From Ramlibacter alkalitolerans (lineage in GTDB: Bacteria > Pseudomonadota > Gammaproteobacteria > Burkholderiales > Burkholderiaceae_C), in contig NZ_JAEQND010000007.1 of assembly GCF_016722765.1 (NCBI RefSeq), positions 1 to 64,000 of the forward strand: DNA of 64,000 bases. The letters are read 5' to 3'. This document shows, piece by piece, positions 1-10,274 of this stretch. The notes beneath the pieces were generated by a model that did not search any database, had not been told where the DNA came from, and worked only from the letters and a program-made list of their open reading frames with translations. Within the stretch, counting starts at the first letter, position 1. Each line of letters opens with the position of its first letter. Position numbers and translations under genes: made by a program.

Positions 1-147
1 TACCTAAAGCGAACCGACGACCTGTCTCTGTACACGCAGGAGCAGCTAGACCAGGTCGCCAGAAAGCTCAATACACGTCCCAGAGAGACTTTGGGATTCG
101 AGTCACCAGCCGAAAGGCTGGCATCCACCGTTGCATTGACGGGTTGA
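1..147 (+). CDS. IS30-family transposase, C-terminal end (cut by window edge)
   Basis: The first 48 codons read in frame 1 to a TGA at 145-147. They give the characteristic end of an IS30-type DDE transposase, including LNTRPRETLGFESPAERL and a closing TG. The family cuts and joins the ends of its own element. Only the last part of the catalytic domain is visible, so whether the full gene is intact lies outside the window. The right inverted repeat probably overlaps or follows the stop, since sequence typical of a chromosomal REP palindrome begins at about 155. Identification rests on remembered family sequence, not on a search. Confidence 0.8.
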   Translation, partial: YLKRTDDLSLYTQEQLDQVARKLNTRPRETLGFESPAERLASTVALTG

Positions 148-154
148 GACCGCC

Positions 155-212
155 GGGGCCCAGAGCCGCCGCGCAGCGGCGGTGGATTCCCGCCTGCGCG
201 GGAATGACGGGA
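155..212. repeat. REP/BIME-like palindromic repeat, left part missing
   Basis: GGGGCCCAGAGC leads into a short GC hairpin (CCGCCGC-GCA-GCGGCGG), followed by TGGATTCCCGCCTGCGCGGG and AATGACGG. The same order of blocks occurs at 31764-31862, where the left partner palindrome is also present. Here the left partner is replaced by the IS30 end, which suggests the element landed inside the repeat. Related single units lie at 21734-21756 and 21774-21805. No protein is encoded. Confidence 0.7.
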
Positions 213-225
213 TGGAGCTCGCCTC

Positions 226-325
226 ATTTCCCATGCAACCACGGCTGATCCAGCAACCCGCTCCCCAGCATCTTCATCGCCGCATTGCGCGCCAGGCGCG
301 GCTGCCCCGTGATCAAGCGCGGCAC
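226..325 (-). pseudogene. Duplicated 3' fragment of an FAD monooxygenase gene
   Basis: Bases 226-293 match 491-559, the 3' end of the intact monooxygenase gene, with only three mismatches seen. Read leftward they encode [20 protein letters not shown] followed by LHGK and a stop, against WLYGK in the intact gene. Upstream of this the similarity fades (LITGQP against FHATGP), so the scrap looks like the tail of a diverged paralogue or an old duplication. No start codon or FAD-binding part is present. It sits between the IS30 end and a dispersed palindrome, consistent with a rearranged border. Confidence 0.65.
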
Positions 326-393
326 GGGCGGATCGCCCTGCCCGCGCAAGTTGCTGGATGGGGTGCTGTTTCCGGAGTGGCTCGCTGCTGCTC

Positions 394-476
394 GTAGGCT
401 GGTGGTGAGCTGCGCGAACCCCAGCGATGCGCGAAGCGCTGGGGTTCGCGGCCTTCGGCGCTCACCGCCAGCCTAC
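394..476. repeat. Dispersed GTAGGCTGG palindrome, copy 1
   Basis: GTAGGCTGGTGGTGAGC at the left and GCTCACCGCCAGCCTAC at the right pair as inverted arms. Between them AACCCCAGCG and CGCTGGGGTT form a second, inner stem. The whole 83-base unit can fold as a long hairpin. Related copies lie at 15656-15743 and 35097-35185, with a half copy at 10226-10262. It has no coding capacity and lies 12 bases beyond the stop of the leftward monooxygenase gene, where it may also act as a 3' end structure. Confidence 0.8.
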
Positions 477-488
477 GAAAATCGCGCG

Positions 489-1666
489 CTATTTCCCATA
501 CAACCACGGCTGGTCCAGCAGCCCGCTCCCCAGCATCTTCATCGCCGCATTGCGCGCCATGCGCAGCGGCCCTGTGGCATGGAAGATCGTGCCGTTGCGG
601 CGCGAGCGCTCCTGCACCTGCGCGTCGCGCTGCCAGCGGTTCAGGGCGTAGCGCCGCAAGGCCGTCGGCACGTCGAGCGTGCGGTCGTCGGCCACCGCCA
701 GCACGCGCTGCAGCTCTCGCGCATCCTCGATCGCCATGCCCGCACCCTGCGCCAGGTAAGGCCGCATCGGATGCGCGGCATCCCCCAGCAGCGCGATGCG
801 GCCCTGCGCCATCGCGTCGGGCGAGGCCACCGGGGCACGGTCATGCAGCACCCACAGTCGCCACGACGGCAGCGCGGCCACGCGTTCGCGCACTTCGCTG
901 CACACCGGGCCGAGCGCGGCCTCGAGCTGCGCCTGGGAAGCCGCGTGATCCCAGTCGCGGGGATCGCCAGGCTGCGTGCCCTGCACCACGCACACCGCAT
1001 TGAGCCATTCGCCGCGCCGCACCGGATACGTCACCAGGTGCATGCGCGGCGCCAGCCACACCGTGACCTCGTCGCTGCGCAGCCCGGCGGGAAGGTCCTG
1101 TTGCCGCACGAGGCCGCGATACGCCAGGTGGCCGGTGGGCTGCGGCGGCCCGTCGGCCAGCACCTCGGCGCGCAACAGGCTCCACACGCCGTCGGCGACG
1201 ACCAGCGCGTCCCCTTCGATCGGCGAGGTGCGCGTCGTGCGCAACTGCACCACCGCATCCACCGCCTCCGCCGATACGACCCGGCAGCCCGGATGCAGGC
1301 GCGTGCCGGCGGCTTCGGCCGCGGCGAGCAGCGCTCCCTGCAGGTCCGCCCGGTGCACGGTCAGGTAGGGCGCGCCATGGCGCCGTGCGATCGTCCCGCC
1401 CAGTTCGAGCAAGCCGAGTTCGTCACCATCGGTGCCATCGCGCACGCGCAGGCGCGGCGGAGCCACCGCCTGCTGCCCCAGCTCGCCTTGCAGCAGCTCC
1501 CATTCGCGCAGGATGCGGGTCGCGTTGGGCCCGAGCTGGATGCCCGCGCCGACTTCGGAGAAGACCTCCGCCTGCTCGAACAGGCGCGCCTCCCAGCCGG
1601 CGCGCCGGGCCGCCACCGCGGCCGCGAGCCCGCCGATGCCGCCGCCGCAGATCAGGACCTCTTGCG

Positions 1667-1670
<4 letters not shown>
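489..1670 (-). CDS. FAD-dependent monooxygenase (salicylate hydroxylase-like)
   Basis: The 393-residue product belongs to the UbiH/salicylate-hydroxylase class of flavoprotein hydroxylases. It starts with the Rossmann FAD motif [17 protein letters not shown] near residues 8-24. A GD(A)AHP-type second FAD motif follows ([20 protein letters not shown], near 285-305), as does the intermediate DG motif (VVADGVWS). Length is normal for the family. Its ATG overlaps the acnA stop by four bases (ATGA), so the two genes are probably translated together; a link to aconitase function is not obvious. The substrate cannot be deduced. A degraded copy of its 3' end lies downstream at 226-325. Confidence 0.88.
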
Positions 1671-4549
<2,879 letters not shown>

Positions 4550-4621
4550 TCTCGGACCTCTCGTTGTTGCTTTGCGGCATTGTGCCGCCAGACGAGAGCT
4601 TGAGGTAAACGCGCCCTCGCG

Positions 4622-5809
4622 TCAGGTGAGCGGCAGGTAGCGCACCGCCAGCACACCCTCGATGGCGCGGATCCTTTCCAGCACCGACGCATCGACCGCG
4701 CTGTCGACATCCACCAGCGTGTACGCCATGTCGCCGCGCGACTTGTTGACCATGTTGTGGATGTTCAATCCGCCCTCGGCCATCGCGGTGGAGATCTGTC
4801 CGAGCATGTTCGGCACGTTGGCGTTGGCGATCGCGACGCGCCAGTTGGAGCCGCGCGCCATGCTCACTTCGGGGAAGTTGACGGCGTTGCGGATGTTGCC
4901 GTGTTCCAGGAAGTCGCGCAGCTGGTCGGCCACCATGCGCGCGCAGTTGTCTTCGGCCTCGCGCGTGGAGGCGCCCAGGTGCGGCAGCGCGATCACGCGG
5001 GGATGGCCCAGGATCGCGGCGTTGGGGAAGTCGCAGACATAGCTTCCGAGTTGCCCCGCGTCCAGCGCGGCCACCACCGCCGCGTCGTCGACGACACCCT
5101 CGCGCGAGAAATTCAGCAGCACGCTGTCGGGGCGCATCAGGCGCAGGTTCTGCGCCTTCACGAGGTGGCGCGTCGCGGCGAGCAGCGGCACGTGCAGCGT
5201 CACCAGTTGCGCGTTGCGCAGGACGTCTTCCACGCTGGCGGCGCGCTGCACCTGCGAAGGCAGGCTCCAGGCGGCATCGACCGTGATCTCGGGGTCGAAG
5301 CCCAGCACCTGCATGCCCAGCTTGATCGCCGCATCGGCGACCAGGCAGCCGACCTTGCCCAGGCCGATCACGCCCAGCGTCCGGCTGCACAGCTCGAAGC
5401 CGGCGAAGGGCTTCTTGCCCTCCTCGATCAAGCGGTCGAGACCGGCCTGCTTCGCATCGATGGCGGCCACGAAGCGCTGCGCCGCACCGAGGTTGCGCGC
5501 GGCCATCAGCATGCCGGCGAGCACCAGTTCCTTCACTGCGTTGGCATTGCCGCCCGGCGCGTTGAACACCGGCACGCCGCGCGCATCGAGCGCACGCACC
5601 GGGATGTTGTTGGTCCCGGCACCGGCGCGGGCGATGGCCTGCACGGAGGCCGGGATCTCCATCGCGTGCATGTCCGCGGAACGCACCAGGATCGCGTCGG
5701 GCTGTGCGATGTCCTTGCCGATCGCGTAGCGCTCGGCGGGCAGGCGCTCCAGTCCCGCCTTCGAGATCTGGTTCAGCACCAGGACCGCGAAGGCGGCGCG
5801 ATCAGCCAT
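4622..5809 (-). CDS. serA: D-3-phosphoglycerate dehydrogenase
   Basis: The product (395 residues) oxidises 3-phosphoglycerate with NAD, the first step of serine synthesis. The N-terminal half has the substrate domain and a nucleotide-binding motif GVIGLGKVG. The D-2-hydroxyacid dehydrogenase residues appear in [10 protein letters not shown] and [13 protein letters not shown], the latter with the catalytic His. The last 75 residues form an ACT domain ([20 protein letters not shown]), which in relatives binds serine for feedback control. The start overlaps the serC stop by eight bases, so the two serine genes form an operon. Confidence 0.94.
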   Translation of the reverse strand: MADRAAFAVLVLNQISKAGLERLPAERYAIGKDIAQPDAILVRSADMHAMEIPASVQAIARAGAGTNNIPVRALDARGVPVFNAPGGNANAVKELVLAGMLMAARNLGAAQRFVAAIDAKQAGLDRLIEEGKKPFAGFELCSRTLGVIGLGKVGCLVADAAIKLGMQVLGFDPEITVDAAWSLPSQVQRAASVEDVLRNAQLVTLHVPLLAATRHLVKAQNLRLMRPDSVLLNFSREGVVDDAAVVAALDAGQLGSYVCDFPNAAILGHPRVIALPHLGASTREAEDNCARMVADQLRDFLEHGNIRNAVNFPEVSMARGSNWRVAIANANVPNMLGQISTAMAEGGLNIHNMVNKSRGDMAYTLVDVDSAVDASVLERIRAIEGVLAVRYLPLT

Positions 5810-6884
5810 GCTGGGACTCGAATTCCTTCATGTACTGCACCAGGGCCTGCACGCCTTCGATCGGCATGGCGTTGTAGATCGAAGCGCGCATGCCGCCCAC
5901 GGAGCGATGGCCCTTGAGCTGCAACATCCCGCGCGCCTCGGCCCCCTTGAGGAAGGCCTCGTTCTTCGTTTCGTCCTTCAGCCAGAACGGCACGTTCATG
6001 AGCGAGCGATCCTCCCGGGCAATGCCGTTGCGATAGAAGCTGCTGGCATCGAGCAGGTCGTACAGGAGCTTCGCCTTGGCGCGGTTGTGCTCCTCCACGG
6101 CCTTCAGGCCGCCCATCTTCTTCACGTGCTGGAACACCAGGCCCGCGATGTAGATGGCGTACGTCGGCGGGGTGTTGTACATGGAATCGGCCTCGGCCTG
6201 CAACTTGTAGTTGAACGCCGTGGGGGTGATCGGCAGCGCGTGCCCCAGCAGGTCCTGGCGCACGATCACCACGGTGAGACCCGAAGGGCCCATGTTCTTC
6301 TGCGCGCCGGCGTAGATCAGCCCGTACTTGCGCACGTCGATCGCCCGCGAAAGGATGTCGGACGACATGTCGGCCACCAGCGGCACGCTGCCGGTGTCGG
6401 GCGTCCAGTGGAACTGCACGCCGCCGATCGTCTCGTTGGAGCAGATGTGCACGTAGGCCGCGCCAGGATCGAGCTTCCACTCGGCCTGCTTCGGGATGGC
6501 GGTGAACTTGCTCGACTCCGCCGTGGCCGCGACTTGGACCTGGCCATAGGTCTTCGCTTCCTTGTGCGACTTCTTCGACCAGTCGCCGGTCAGCACGTAG
6601 TCGGCACGGCCGGTGCGGCCGATCAGGTTCATCGGCACGATGGCGTTCTCGCCGATCGCGCCACCCTGCATGAACAGCACCTTGTAGTCGGCCGGGATGT
6701 CCATCAGCTCGCGCAAGGTGGCTTCCGTCTGCGCGTGGATGGAGATGAATTCCTTGCCGCGGTGGCTCATCTCCATGACCGACATGCCGCTGCCGTGCCA
6801 GTCCAGCATTTCGTCGGCGGCCTGGCGCAGGACGGGTTCGGGCAGCACGGCGGGACCGGCACTGAAATTGAAAACGCGGCTCAT
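5802..6884 (-). CDS. serC: Phosphoserine aminotransferase
   Basis: The 360-residue PLP enzyme transfers an amino group to 3-phosphohydroxypyruvate, the second step of serine synthesis; homologues also serve pyridoxal synthesis. It opens with the family start [19 protein letters not shown]. The PLP lysine lies in [12 protein letters not shown], and the end [10 protein letters not shown] is typical. An in-frame extension to 7016 is possible, but the ATG at 6884 gives the standard length and has a purine-rich AGAAGAGA region upstream. It overlaps serA by eight bases and is divergent from the XRE regulator. Confidence 0.95.
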   Translation of the reverse strand: MSRVFNFSAGPAVLPEPVLRQAADEMLDWHGSGMSVMEMSHRGKEFISIHAQTEATLRELMDIPADYKVLFMQGGAIGENAIVPMNLIGRTGRADYVLTGDWSKKSHKEAKTYGQVQVAATAESSKFTAIPKQAEWKLDPGAAYVHICSNETIGGVQFHWTPDTGSVPLVADMSSDILSRAIDVRKYGLIYAGAQKNMGPSGLTVVIVRQDLLGHALPITPTAFNYKLQAEADSMYNTPPTYAIYIAGLVFQHVKKMGGLKAVEEHNRAKAKLLYDLLDASSFYRNGIAREDRSLMNVPFWLKDETKNEAFLKGAEARGMLQLKGHRSVGGMRASIYNAMPIEGVQALVQYMKEFESQHG

Positions 6885-7028
6885 CGGATCTCTTCTCTCT
6901 CTCGCAGGAAGCAGGCAGGCGCCACGCGCCCGGGCCTGCCAGCATACAAGATGAGGATCCACGCCCATGCCGGCGGGGTCAACCGTGCGGGTGATGGAAA
7001 CGAGCACGCGGCGCATCTACCATGCGCC

Positions 7029-7871
7029 ATGGACCTCCGCGTCGCTCCGCCTGCCGCCAGCGGGATGCGCCCCTTCGGCGAACACCTGCGCGACTGGCGG
7101 CTGCGGCGGCGCATGAGCCAGCTCGAGCTGGCCAGCGAGGCGGAGATCTCGACCCGGCACCTGAGCTTCGTCGAAACGGGGCGCTCCAGCCCGAGCCGGG
7201 AGATGGTGTTGCGGCTGGCGGAACGGCTCGACGTGCCGCTGCGGGAGCGCAACGCGCTGCTGGTGGCGGCCGGCTACGCGCCCATGTACCGCGAGCGGCC
7301 GCTGGACGATCCGGCGCTCTCGGCCGCGCGCGAGGCGGTGCAGTGCATCCTGCGCAGCCACGAGCCCCATCCCGCCCTCGCGGTGGACCGCCACTGGAAC
7401 CTGGTGGCCGCCAATGCCATGGTGCCGCACCTGCTGGCCGGCGCGGCACCCGCCCTGCTGCAGCCGCCGGTGAACGTGCTGCGCCTGAGCCTGCACCCAG
7501 GGGGCGTCGCGCCCCGCATCGTGAACCTGGGGCAGTGGCGGCATCACCTGCTGGAGCGGCTGCGCCAACAGATCCAGGCCACCGGCGATCCGGTGCTGCA
7601 GGCGCTGGAGCAGGAGCTGCGGACCTATCCGGTGCCCGCCGAAGCGCAAGCTACGCGGCTCGCCGGCGAAGTGCTGGGCGTCGCGATGCCGCTGCAGCTG
7701 CGCACGGATGCGGGCGTGCTGGCCTTGATCAGCACCGTGACGGTGTTCGGCACGCCGGTGGACGTGACCTTGCAGGAGCTGGCCCTCGAGACCTTCTTCC
7801 CCGCGGACCGCCGGACGGCCGACGCGCTGCGCGAACTTGCCCAGCGCACCGGCGGGACTCAGAACACGTAG
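7029..7871 (+). CDS. XRE-family regulator with MmyB-like ligand domain
   Basis: The predicted 280 residues begin with a Cro/CI-type helix-turn-helix (about residues 12-66: LRDWRLRRRMSQLELASEAE, then STRHLSFVETGRSSPSREMV). The rest resembles the MmyB-like domain found behind such helices in many proteobacterial and actinobacterial regulators, a probable PAS-type small-molecule sensor (HPALAVDRHWNLVAANAMVP). It is divergent from serC across 144 bases and converges on the outer-membrane protein gene with a 13-base overlap. The target is unknown; control of a neighbour is only a guess. An ATG at 7023 is an alternative start in another frame and is not favoured. Confidence 0.85.
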   Translation: MDLRVAPPAASGMRPFGEHLRDWRLRRRMSQLELASEAEISTRHLSFVETGRSSPSREMVLRLAERLDVPLRERNALLVAAGYAPMYRERPLDDPALSAAREAVQCILRSHEPHPALAVDRHWNLVAANAMVPHLLAGAAPALLQPPVNVLRLSLHPGGVAPRIVNLGQWRHHLLERLRQQIQATGDPVLQALEQELRTYPVPAEAQATRLAGEVLGVAMPLQLRTDAGVLALISTVTVFGTPVDVTLQELALETFFPADRRTADALRELAQRTGGTQNT

Positions 7872-8518
7872 CCGACGCTGAGCTTGAGGACGGGCTCGGC
7901 ACGCAGCTTGCGGACATCCTGGCGCAGGCGCTGCCGCTCCAGTTCGATGTCCGCGGCCGGAACGGCAGCCGCCAGCCCCGGCGAGACTTGCAGGTCGACA
8001 CGCGGGCGGCCGATGATGGCGCCCACGTCCACGCCCCAGGTGAAGCCGCGGCGGCTCAGGTCGGCCAGGCCCCAGCCGATGCCCACGTACGGACGCAGGT
8101 GCGGCATGCGCGCGGTGGCGGTGATCGATTCGCCGGTGGCGTTCACCGTGGTATTGCCGATCGTGAGGGTGCCGTTGCGGGGAACACCGTGCAGGTCGGC
8201 GCGGGTGGTCGCGTACACCGCGCCGAGGGAGGCACGGAATGATCCGTTGAACGCCCTCCAGTCGCCGTACACGCCCAGGTTCCTGAGCTTGAAGCGGCCG
8301 TCGTAATCGATGGTGTCCGTGCTGAAATCACGGTCCAGGCGGCCCAGCATCACGTCGGCCCGCAGGTTGACGCTCTCGGTCAGCGGCGTCGCGACGCCGA
8401 TGCCGAAGCCCGTTCCGGCCGAACCGAACACCGCGACGTTGCGCTGCGCCGATGCAGCCGCGCAGGCCAGGCCCAGTGCCACCGCAACGACCGCCTTGCC
8501 CCAGATCTTCCCTTGCAT
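7859..8518 (-). CDS. Predicted outer-membrane beta-barrel protein
   Basis: The 219-residue product has a clear signal peptide (MQGKIWGKAVVAVALGLACA, then AASA before QRNVAVFG). Alternating hydrophobic strands typical of a small porin-like or OmpW/OmpA-type barrel follow, including HLRPYVGIGWG, and it ends in the barrel-like KLSVGYVF with a C-terminal Phe. An acidic/basic stretch near residues 190-205 may be a loop. Start 8518 is chosen over an in-frame ATG at 8542 because AGGGAG lies just upstream and the signal peptide then begins properly. Its role is unknown. Confidence 0.75.
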   Translation of the reverse strand: MQGKIWGKAVVAVALGLACAAASAQRNVAVFGSAGTGFGIGVATPLTESVNLRADVMLGRLDRDFSTDTIDYDGRFKLRNLGVYGDWRAFNGSFRASLGAVYATTRADLHGVPRNGTLTIGNTTVNATGESITATARMPHLRPYVGIGWGLADLSRRGFTWGVDVGAIIGRPRVDLQVSPGLAAAVPAADIELERQRLRQDVRKLRAEPVLKLSVGYVF

Positions 8519-8632
8519 TCCTCGCTCCCTGTATTTCGCCATGCAGATGGAGCCATGCTAAGGGGCGCCGCACAGCGCGCCAAACGTTCCTTGGCGCGCT
8601 GTGGTTTCCTGGAATCAGATCATCGGAACGGG

Positions 8633-9649
8633 CTATGTACGCGCCGGCAGGGCGCCGTCCGGCGGCTCCGGCGCGTCGGCGTCGTGGATCCGGCTTTCGA
8701 ACGCGCGCAGGCGCTTGTAGACGGAGATCAGCTCCACGATCGTGCTCCAGCTGTACACGAGGTACTGGAACGATTCGGTCACCTTGTCGAAGGCGCGCGA
8801 GATCTGCTGCATCACGCCCAGCGTGATCACGCCGGCCACGACCGTCGGGCCCAGCGCGATCAGCGGCACCAGCACGCTCACCTGCAGGTACGACCACTTC
8901 ACCACGTCGAAGTACAGGTAGTGGAAGAAGAGGCGAAAGTAGTTGCGCCGCACTTCCTTGAACAGGGTCGTCACGACCGGCTGCTGCGCGCGCGCGGGAT
9001 CGTCCTCGCCGTACACCAGCTCCTTGCGGTACGCTGCCTCGCGCCGCTGGTTCTGGAACTGCAGGCCGGGCAGCAGGATCCCCGTGAACGCCAGCAGCAC
9101 GGTTCCGAACACGGCCCAGCCGATCGACACCCACACCAGCGAATGCGGAATGGCGCCGACGATCGGCAGCTGCGTGATCTGGTCCGACAGCGTCCACAGG
9201 ATCGGCAGGAAGGCCGCGAGCGTCATCACGCTGCGCACCAGGTCGATGCCCAGGCCTTCCATGATGCTGGCGAAGCGCATCGTGTCCTCCTGCACGCGCT
9301 GCGCGGCGCCCTCGATCTTGCGCAGCCGCTCCCAGTACTGCATGTAGTAGTCGTTCATCGCCTGCCGCCAGCGGAAGATGTAGTGCTTGACGAAGAAGTC
9401 GACGAACACGGCGACGATGATGTAGATCATCGCGATGTGCAGGAAGGTGGAGAGCTGCGCCCAGAACTGCGGCAGCGTCACGCTTCCCTTGGTGCTCAGC
9501 GCCTTCTGGACGAGGTCGTAGAAGCTGCCGAACCAGTCGTTGATCTGCACGTCGAGCTGGACCCGGTACCAGGTGGTGAACAGGATCAGGATCGTGCCGA
9601 GGATGGACCACGGCCACCAGCGGCGGAGCAGGAAGAAGGAACGGAACAT
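8633..9649 (-). CDS. SbmA/BacA-like inner-membrane transporter
   Basis: This 338-residue, strongly hydrophobic protein resembles the SbmA/BacA family, which in enteric bacteria and rhizobia imports peptides and peptide antibiotics using the proton gradient. Family-like stretches include WRQAMNDYYMQYWERLRKIE, then GAAQRVQEDTMRF, and LVYSWSTIVELISVYKRLRAF near the end. About six to seven membrane spans are visible. It is shorter than E. coli SbmA (about 406) but similar in layout. It stands alone: its neighbours are an outer-membrane protein on the same strand and a small secreted protein divergently. Substrate is inferred from family only. Confidence 0.8.
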   Translation of the reverse strand: MFRSFFLLRRWWPWSILGTILILFTTWYRVQLDVQINDWFGSFYDLVQKALSTKGSVTLPQFWAQLSTFLHIAMIYIIVAVFVDFFVKHYIFRWRQAMNDYYMQYWERLRKIEGAAQRVQEDTMRFASIMEGLGIDLVRSVMTLAAFLPILWTLSDQITQLPIVGAIPHSLVWVSIGWAVFGTVLLAFTGILLPGLQFQNQRREAAYRKELVYGEDDPARAQQPVVTTLFKEVRRNYFRLFFHYLYFDVVKWSYLQVSVLVPLIALGPTVVAGVITLGVMQQISRAFDKVTESFQYLVYSWSTIVELISVYKRLRAFESRIHDADAPEPPDGALPART

Positions 9650-9826
9650 CGCTGCGCCTTTTGTGCTTGGGGTTGTGCGGCGATCCTAACGGTTGCGCCA
9701 TTGCGCGGGGGCGCGCCGCCGCGAGTGAGTCTGTCGGCCGCCACGCACACCGCTTGCCGCGTGACGCGCATCCTCCGGCGCCGATGCTGCCCCATATCGA
9801 TGGAAGATCATCCGAAGGAGGCAAAG
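9650..9826. other. Divergent intergenic region, 177 bases
   Basis: This gap separates the leftward SbmA-like gene from the rightward small secreted protein and must hold both promoters. No strong consensus promoter could be picked out. A good ribosome binding site GAAGGAGG lies at 9814-9821 for the rightward gene. No further open frame with protein-like features was seen. Confidence 0.5.
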
Positions 9827-10180
9827 ATGAACTTCCGCAAATTCCAGCTGGTCGTGGTCGCGGGCGCCCTTGGCGGGGCCGCGGCGCTCGCTTCCGCACA
9901 GCAGGCCGTGATCGGGGCAGGGACCAGCGGCTCCACGGTCGCGACGCCGGCGGCCGCCAAGACGGCGACCGACATCCAGGGCAATGCGGCCCTCAGCAGC
10001 GAGGTCGCGCTGTCCGGCACGCCCCGGCAGGGCAAGCCCGGCACGCAGAGCGGCGTGGCGGTGACGGACACGAGGTCCATGGGCGCCGGGCCGGCGAGCT
10101 ACTCCATGTCGAGCCAGTCGCTGGCCGGCCTGAGCAGTACGCAGATGCGCGAGCTGGAGCGCTACAAGGCGCTGCGCTAA
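9827..10180 (+). CDS. Small secreted protein of unknown function
   Basis: The 117-residue product begins with a clear Sec signal peptide (MNFRKFQLVVVAGALGGAAA, LASA before QQAVIG). The mature part is rich in Ser, Thr, Ala and Gly, with no recognised domain, and ends in TQMRELERYKALR, a short amphipathic helix. The start is supported by GAAGGAGG six bases upstream. It is followed by a strong bidirectional terminator. The low-complexity mature part suggests a periplasmic or surface protein; no function can be assigned. Confidence 0.7.
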   Translation: MNFRKFQLVVVAGALGGAAALASAQQAVIGAGTSGSTVATPAAAKTATDIQGNAALSSEVALSGTPRQGKPGTQSGVAVTDTRSMGAGPASYSMSSQSLAGLSSTQMRELERYKALR

Positions 10181-10195
10181 GGCTGGAGAAGCCAA

Positions 10196-10225
10196 GGAAA
10201 AAGCGGCCCGCGGGCCGCTTTTTCC
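10196..10225. terminator. Perfect bidirectional intrinsic terminator
   Basis: Thirty bases form an exact palindrome, GGAAAAAGCGGCCCG joined to its reverse complement. It reads as a GC stem with a T-run on either strand. It lies between the rightward secreted-protein gene and the leftward acnB and can end transcription of both. Confidence 0.9.
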
Positions 10226-10262
10226 AGCGCTGGGGTTTCGCTTCGCTCCACCGCCAGCCTAC
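10226..10262. repeat. Half copy of the GTAGGCTGG palindrome
   Basis: AGCGCTGGGGTTTCGC followed by CCACCGCCAGCCTAC matches the right half of the dispersed palindrome at 394-476. The left half is missing; the terminator at 10196-10225 is where it would be. It lies 12 bases past the acnB stop. Confidence 0.7.
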
Positions 10263-10274
10263 AGGGTTGCCAGA

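Noticed and set aside
8519..8632. A possible small gene or promoter between the outer-membrane protein and the SbmA-like gene
   Set aside because: Only 114 bases; a GCGCGCC-type inverted repeat is visible, but no convincing start, ribosome site or T-run.
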